Shown: positions 60,001 through 64,000 of the stretch, piece after piece
How positions within the stretch are numbered: the stretch's first letter is position 1
Layout: every line of letters starts with the position of its first letter
Assembly: GCA_052246295.1 (NCBI GenBank)
Contig: JBQQCO010000008.1
Reading direction: 5' to 3' (one strand)
Origin: Piscibacillus sp052246295
Lineage (GTDB): Bacteria; Bacillota; Bacilli; Bacillales; Alkalibacillaceae
DNA: 64,000 nucleotides
The notes under the pieces: model-generated
Told to the model about the DNA's origin: nothing
Seen by the model: only the letters and a program-made list of their open reading frames with translations
Databases searched by the model: none
Translations under genes and position numbers: made by a program

Positions 60001-61390
60001 ATGATACTTCAGATAAGTCAATTTCATTCGCTTTTGGATCATTGTATCGTTCTTTGTTTAATGTTCCTAATATTCTTGACGTAATTGTCCCTGATGTCAT
60101 CGCACCGTTAACGTTAAGCGCTGTACGCCCCATATCAATTAATGGTTCAATAGAGATAAGAAGACCCGCAAGATAAACTGGTAAATCCATTGCAGATAAA
60201 ACAATTAATGCTGCGAATGTTGCTCCACCACCAACGCCTGCTACACCGAATGAGCTGATTCCAATAATGATCACTAGCATGAGTAAGAACGTTGGCTCCA
60301 ATGGATTGATACCAACAGTTGGCGCAATCATCACCGCTAACATCGCAGGGTAAATACCGGCACAGCCATTCTGACCGATTGTAGCACCAAATGACGCTGA
60401 CATATCTGCCACTCCATCTGGAACACCGAGATTATTTTTCTGTGTTTGAATATTAAGCGGAATGGTCCCAGCACTTGAACGAGACGTAAATGCAAATCCA
60501 AGTACAGGTAAAACTTTCTTCAAGTATGTGATTGGATTCAATCCTGCAAAACTAATCATTAATAAATGAATTACAAACATAATGAGTAATGCAACATAAG
60601 ATGCGAGTACGAACTTCGACAGCTCAATGATGCCACCAACATCTGTACGAGCAACGGTGTTAGCCATTAACCCTAAGATACCGTACGGAGTTAGACGCAA
60701 GATGAGCGTTACAATACGCATGACGACACTGTATACAGCATCAATCATCTTTGTAAAAAACTCAGCATGCTCAGGTCTTTTCCGTCTTAAGCCTAAGACA
60801 GCTACACCTATGAATGCAGAGAAGATTACTACCGCAATCGTTGAAGTTGCTCGGTCCCCAGTCATGTCTTGGAACGGATTTCTAGGGATAAATTCTAGAA
60901 TACGCTGAGGTGTGGTCATACTCTCCACATCACCTAGACGCTCTTCTAAGTAAGCACCACGGTCTTGTTCTGACTGACCCGCTTCAATTTGTTCAGCATT
61001 TAAGTCAAATGCTACTGATGTTCCAACACCAACGACTGCAGCAATCATCGCTGTTCCGACTAAAATCCCTATAATCCAACCAGACATTTTACCTAACTGA
61101 GATGTTTTCTCTAAATTCGTAATGGCTTTGATGATGGAAACCATAACTAGTGGAATAACAATCATCATAAGAAGTCTAATATAACCAGAACCTACTAACG
61201 AATACCAATCCGTTGTGGTGGATACAACATTGCTGTCACTTCCATAAGCCACTTGTAGGAAAATCCCTAACAAAATCCCAAATCCTAAGCCAGTAAAGAC
61301 TCTTTTACTAAACGATACATGCTTCTTCTGCATCTGATATAACACAATGATTAATGCGAACATGATCGCCATATTTATCATGATTAACAT
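59999..61390 (-). CDS. tcyP: L-cystine:sodium symporter TcyP
   Basis: 463 residues, the same length as B. subtilis TcyP, dicarboxylate/amino acid:cation symporter (DAACS) family with about eight spans and two re-entrant hairpins. The hairpin FAFTSRSSAGTIPLNIQTQ and the sodium-binding GATIGQNGCAGIYPAMLAVM are diagnostic of the cystine subgroup. AAGGGGGAG lies 5 nt before the ATG. A TTGACT-17-TAAAGT promoter is 60 bp upstream; no CymR or S-box element was recognised. Confidence 0.93.
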   Translation of the reverse strand: MLIMINMAIMFALIIVLYQMQKKHVSFSKRVFTGLGFGILLGIFLQVAYGSDSNVVSTTTDWYSLVGSGYIRLLMMIVIPLVMVSIIKAITNLEKTSQLGKMSGWIIGILVGTAMIAAVVGVGTSVAFDLNAEQIEAGQSEQDRGAYLEERLGDVESMTTPQRILEFIPRNPFQDMTGDRATSTIAVVIFSAFIGVAVLGLRRKRPEHAEFFTKMIDAVYSVVMRIVTLILRLTPYGILGLMANTVARTDVGGIIELSKFVLASYVALLIMFVIHLLMISFAGLNPITYLKKVLPVLGFAFTSRSSAGTIPLNIQTQKNNLGVPDGVADMSASFGATIGQNGCAGIYPAMLAVMIAPTVGINPLEPTFLLMLVIIIGISSFGVAGVGGGATFAALIVLSAMDLPVYLAGLLISIEPLIDMGRTALNVNGAMTSGTITSRILGTLNKERYNDPKANEIDLSEVS

Positions 61391-61449
61391 ATTATCTCCC
61401 CCTTGATGTTAATATATTATATAATTCCTATAAGTTTACTCAATATTAT

Positions 61450-61478
61450 ACTTTAATTGGAAAAAATACTTTAGTCAA
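61450..61478 (-). promoter_or_regulatory. Sigma-A promoter of tcyP
   Basis: TTGACT (61478-61473) and TAAAGT (61455-61450) are 17 bp apart. Confidence 0.6.
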
Positions 61479-61499
61479 GGCATAGAGTTAATAAAACAC

Positions 61500-61562
61500 A
61501 AAAAATGCCCACCTTATAGGGAAGTCAACCGGCTTATCTCCTATATAGTAAAGGCATTTTTT
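61500..61562. terminator. Bidirectional terminator after the P-loop gene
   Basis: AAAAAATGCC and GGCATTTTTT are the outer arms of a long imperfect stem that also pairs TTATAGGGA with TCTCCTATA. It lies 18 bp after the P-loop protein stop. Confidence 0.75.
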
Positions 61563-61579
61563 AATAGTTGTTTATTTAA

Positions 61580-62650
61580 TTAACAGTCTACCCAATTTTG
61601 AATACGTGCAGATACTCCCTGAATAAAGCCATCATCTAAAGCCTCTTGGTAAATAGCTTCAAATGTTCGTTGGCGATCTTGAATTTGTTTCAAGTAATCA
61701 GTCGCCTGTTTCGTTTGCATTTTGTAGTTACTTTTCAAATTTAAAATATCCTCTAAACGCTCATCATCTGGAGATCCATCCACAAACAATTCATAAACAT
61801 CAAAAATTTCATCACCAGACCGTTGTGGCTCATGCTCATGAGGTGCCGTTGCATCAAATATCGCAATTCCCAATTCACGGAAAATGACCATATCCAAACT
61901 ATGTGGGTCAAAACCACAGTGATAAATCTCAACATCAATTCCACGATTGACGGATTCAGTCACCAACTTCTTTAACATCGTTGACTTGCCCGTTCCTGAT
62001 CGCCCTTTTATAAAAATCCTTCGGTCAATATCAGACGTTAAATCTAACACAAAATCAGTCGGCCCCTGAGGTGTTGCAGCCCCAAGATAACGATGTACGA
62101 CTGCAGACGACTTGTTTAAGCTGGTAGAATTAAATACAGACTTTTTCAACCGCTCAGTCTCATCATTTGCTTTATCGATGTTTAAGTATTTAATATAAAT
62201 TTTCTCAACTTCTTCATGGTAATCATGAGCTGTTTTAAAATGTTCAACAGCTTTTTGGTAGTAACCTTGCATTTCTTTCCTCGCTTGAATTAGCTGACCT
62301 TGATTTCGTTTTAAAATATCGTAATCATAGCCTTCACCAATATAAATAACATTTTCTAATAACTTAGGAAGTGATAGCTTTTTAATATTTGCCTTCGATC
62401 GGTCAATGACTGCTAACCGTCTTTCTGGAAGGACTACTGCTTCAAGTTGATCTGGCTCAATATGATTGTAGACACAGCCAATTTCTCCTTGTTTTTCACA
62501 TTCATCAGCTAGTTGCTCTAAGGCTGGGTGTAGAATGGATGTGAAACCACCTTCAATATACAACACATGACCTAGCGTGCTAATTAATTCATCATAGAAT
62601 CGATAATATCCTTTTGCGGTCGTACCACCTAGAAAATAATTTCTCCTCAT
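61580..62650 (-). CDS. P-loop NTPase-fold protein with two related halves
   Basis: 356 residues. The second half has a complete Walker A, KGRSGTGKST (216-224), after the segment YLGAATPQGPTDFVLD. The first half starts with a similar segment, FLGGTTAKGYYRFYDE, but the matching loop reads YIEGGFTSILHPAL and lacks the GKS/T, so only the second nucleotide site looks functional. It resembles the uncharacterised PRK06851-type Bacillus ATPases. Single gene; function unknown. GGGGGGCC lies before the ATG. Confidence 0.78.
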   Translation of the reverse strand: MRRNYFLGGTTAKGYYRFYDELISTLGHVLYIEGGFTSILHPALEQLADECEKQGEIGCVYNHIEPDQLEAVVLPERRLAVIDRSKANIKKLSLPKLLENVIYIGEGYDYDILKRNQGQLIQARKEMQGYYQKAVEHFKTAHDYHEEVEKIYIKYLNIDKANDETERLKKSVFNSTSLNKSSAVVHRYLGAATPQGPTDFVLDLTSDIDRRIFIKGRSGTGKSTMLKKLVTESVNRGIDVEIYHCGFDPHSLDMVIFRELGIAIFDATAPHEHEPQRSGDEIFDVYELFVDGSPDDERLEDILNLKSNYKMQTKQATDYLKQIQDRQRTFEAIYQEALDDGFIQGVSARIQNWVDC

Positions 62651-62704
62651 ATATGGCCCCCCGTAGCTTCATTCGTTGTAATAGTATATGAGAGCCAGAC
62701 ATTA

Positions 62705-62736
62705 AAAAGAACTAACCATCATAGGTTAGCTCTTTT
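62705..62736 (-). terminator. Intrinsic terminator of the TerC-family gene
   Basis: GAGCTAACC and GGTTAGTTC pair across a 6-nt loop, followed on the minus strand by TTTTTAAT. Confidence 0.75.
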
Positions 62737-62744
62737 GAAATTAT

Positions 62745-63545
62745 TTACTGTTGTTGTAATGGATCAACTTCATCTTCATCTACTTCTTGTTCATTAGATG
62801 AGAACCAGCCGATTAGTGCAATTGCCACTAGAATGGCATAGAAGATGATTTTCCACATTGTTGAATGGGCAAAGTCATACGGAATCCAGCCAATATCTTC
62901 ATGTGACAACGTGATGACCATTAATTTTACACCGACCCAACCGACAATGAGGAAGGCTGCTGTTTCTAAGCCTGGGCGCTTTTTAAGTAATTTAACAAAA
63001 TAGGTTGCAGCAAAACGCATGATGACAACCCCGATTAAACCACCAGTTAATACGACGAGGAACTTACCACCATCCATGCCACCGATTTGTGGTAATGGTG
63101 TTGCTGGTAATGCCATGGCAAGTGCTACTGCTGCTAAGATTGAGTCAACAGCAAAAGCAATGTCAGCAAACTCAACCTTGACTACTGTCATCCAGAAGCC
63201 AGAACCTTTTGCATCTTTCCTTGCATTTGCTTCTTCTGGTGTAACGGATTTCCGTTTTTTAAGCCGCTTTTTAACAAGGTGATTAATCGCAATGTAAAGT
63301 AAATATATTGAGCCTAATGCTTGAACCTGCCACACATCTACCAAGAATGAAATGATAAATAGTGACCCTATACGAAGTATAAAAGCCCCGGCTAAACCAT
63401 AGAATAAAGCTTTTTTACGTTCTTTTTCCGGTAAATGCTTAACCATTATGGCTAACACTAATGCGTTGTCGGCTGCTAAGACCCCTTCTAATGCAATTAA
63501 TACGAGTAGTACCCATCCATATTCTAGTAATAGACCTGCATCCAT
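62745..63545 (-). CDS. TerC-family membrane protein, probable Mn exporter (YkoY/YceF-like)
   Basis: 266 residues with seven or eight spans. TerC motifs EGVLAADNALVLAIM (20-34) and FADIAFAVDSILAAVAL (about 125-141) carry the conserved acidic residues in the membrane. The family includes B. subtilis MeeF (YceF) and MeeY (YkoY), which export manganese and metallate secreted enzymes. A yybP-ykoY manganese riboswitch directly upstream strongly supports the manganese role. The C-terminus is acidic. GGGAGCGATC precedes the ATG. Confidence 0.92.
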   Translation of the reverse strand: MDAGLLLEYGWVLLVLIALEGVLAADNALVLAIMVKHLPEKERKKALFYGLAGAFILRIGSLFIISFLVDVWQVQALGSIYLLYIAINHLVKKRLKKRKSVTPEEANARKDAKGSGFWMTVVKVEFADIAFAVDSILAAVALAMALPATPLPQIGGMDGGKFLVVLTGGLIGVVIMRFAATYFVKLLKKRPGLETAAFLIVGWVGVKLMVITLSHEDIGWIPYDFAHSTMWKIIFYAILVAIALIGWFSSNEQEVDEDEVDPLQQQ

Positions 63546-63627
63546 TTCACGATCGCTCCCTTACCTTAGTAGTTTGATTACAAACATAGGCTTTTTATAC
63601 AATGAATTTCACTTTTACTTGGCCACA

Positions 63628-63812
63628 ACGAAAAAAGCCTTTACCGCAAGCATTGCGATAAAGGCTTAATTGAATATAAAAACCTTTACGCAAAAATTCC
63701 TTGCTTGCGTAAAGGTCTCGCTTACAACATCATCACGTTGCCATTATAGCCGGAGGCCTCCCTCGTCATGACGACTATAATGTCTCAAGCTACTCCCCTT
63801 TGGAGTATATGT
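63628..63812 (-). promoter_or_regulatory. yybP-ykoY manganese riboswitch with tandem terminators
   Basis: On the minus strand AAAGGGGAGTAGC (63801-63789) and AGCGAGACCTTT (63722-63711), the two conserved Mn-binding loop segments of the yybP-ykoY class, frame a helical region with GGCAACGTGATGATG. The second segment leads into ACCTTTACGCAA/TTGCGTAAAGGT followed by TTTTTAT (63716-63677), the expression-platform terminator; a second hairpin, GCCTTTATCGCAA/TTGCGGTAAAGGC with TTTTTT, follows (63666-63631). Confidence 0.93.
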
Positions 63813-63823
63813 TTGTATTTTAT

Positions 63824-63852
63824 ATTATAGCTATTGCTTGTTATAAAGTCAA
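63824..63852 (-). promoter_or_regulatory. Sigma-A promoter of the riboswitch transcript
   Basis: TTGACT (63852-63847) and TATAAT (63829-63824) are exactly 17 bp apart, about 15 bp before the riboswitch. Confidence 0.85.
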
Positions 63853-63871
63853 TTATATCTAATACCTAAAT

Positions 63872-63940
63872 AAAAAGGTTCTAAGTCAAATGTTGGGGTG
63901 AGCATACGCTCACTCCTAATTTAATTGATACGAACCTTTA
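63872..63940. terminator. Inverted repeat at the right edge, probable terminator
   Basis: AAAAAGGTTC and CGAACCTTT are outer arms, with an inner perfect stem GGTGAGC/GCTCAC around ATAC. It probably ends a gene lying beyond the window on the minus strand. Confidence 0.5.
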
Positions 63941-64000
63941 AATTCTTATATTGATGATGCAATAACACCTTTAATCTAAAACGATCAAACCGTTTAAAGC

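Noticed and set aside
63971..64000. C-terminal end of a minus-strand gene (ten codons ending in TAA)
   Set aside because: The position before a terminator is suggestive, but ten codons cannot be assigned to a protein.

Overview
The window is chromosomal DNA of a low-GC, endospore-forming Bacillaceae. The gene order spoIIR-prmC-prfA-tdk-rpmE-rho-glpX-murA-tal-fba-spo0F-pyrG-rpoE, then fadF/cls, ywgA, ywfO, lipL, hemQ, cwlJ, gerQ, argS, ywiB, pbpG, ywhD, ywdK and ywdI matches the Bacillus subtilis block at roughly 320 degrees, with local rearrangement. Acidic linkers in surface proteins (for example the OppA-like lipoprotein) and a sodium-symporter-rich gene set suggest a halotolerant or halophilic genus; the species cannot be named from the sequence alone.

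Layout. 1-14.7 kb: conserved housekeeping block, nearly all on the minus strand, interrupted by a NERD-domain gene (6.5-7.5 kb) sitting between two copies of a repeat array. 15.4-24.8 kb: a minus-strand fatty/branched-acyl-CoA operon (thiolase, 3-hydroxyacyl-CoA dehydrogenase, two acyl-CoA dehydrogenases, MeaB-type GTPase, TetR regulator, fused isobutyryl-CoA mutase) with a palindromic operator at its promoter; a matching, better operator sits in the promoter of fadF (37.5 kb), so the two loci probably form one FadR-like regulon. 25-35 kb: a small GntR/ABC operon, a CatE-like dioxygenase and a five-gene oligopeptide ABC importer. 37.6-50.5 kb: cardiolipin synthase, YwgA, an HD phosphohydrolase, LipL, a decayed catalase gene, HemQ, germination proteins CwlJ and GerQ, ArgS, PbpG and YwhD. 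50.6-53.3 kb: a two-gene operon pairing a BMP-family lipoprotein with a chemoreceptor behind a sigma-D promoter. 54-63.5 kb: YwdK, YwdI, a sodium symporter, an HTH-TPR regulator with a small downstream ORF, an M29 aminopeptidase, TcyP, a P-loop protein, and a TerC-type transporter controlled by a yybP-ykoY manganese riboswitch.

Regulatory sequences read directly include the pyrG GGGC-start attenuator, a perfect Spo0A box before spo0F, strong sigma-A promoters before rpmE2, rho, opp, fadF, tcyP and the riboswitch, and many intrinsic terminators.

The most unusual structure is not a gene. At least ten intergenic sites carry tandem arrays with a 20-21 bp period. In each, a short array-specific core (for example TATCTACCCC, TATGGGGAA, TATCGACATT, TATAAGACATT, TTCGGCGARATCATG) alternates with a more variable stretch. 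Arrays run from 3 to 37 units, mostly near gene 3' ends, and one six-unit array exists in three near-identical copies. A second repeat class is a family of about 100-440 bp inverted-repeat elements, some bounded by perfect 16-bp GAGGCTGGGACAAAAG termini.
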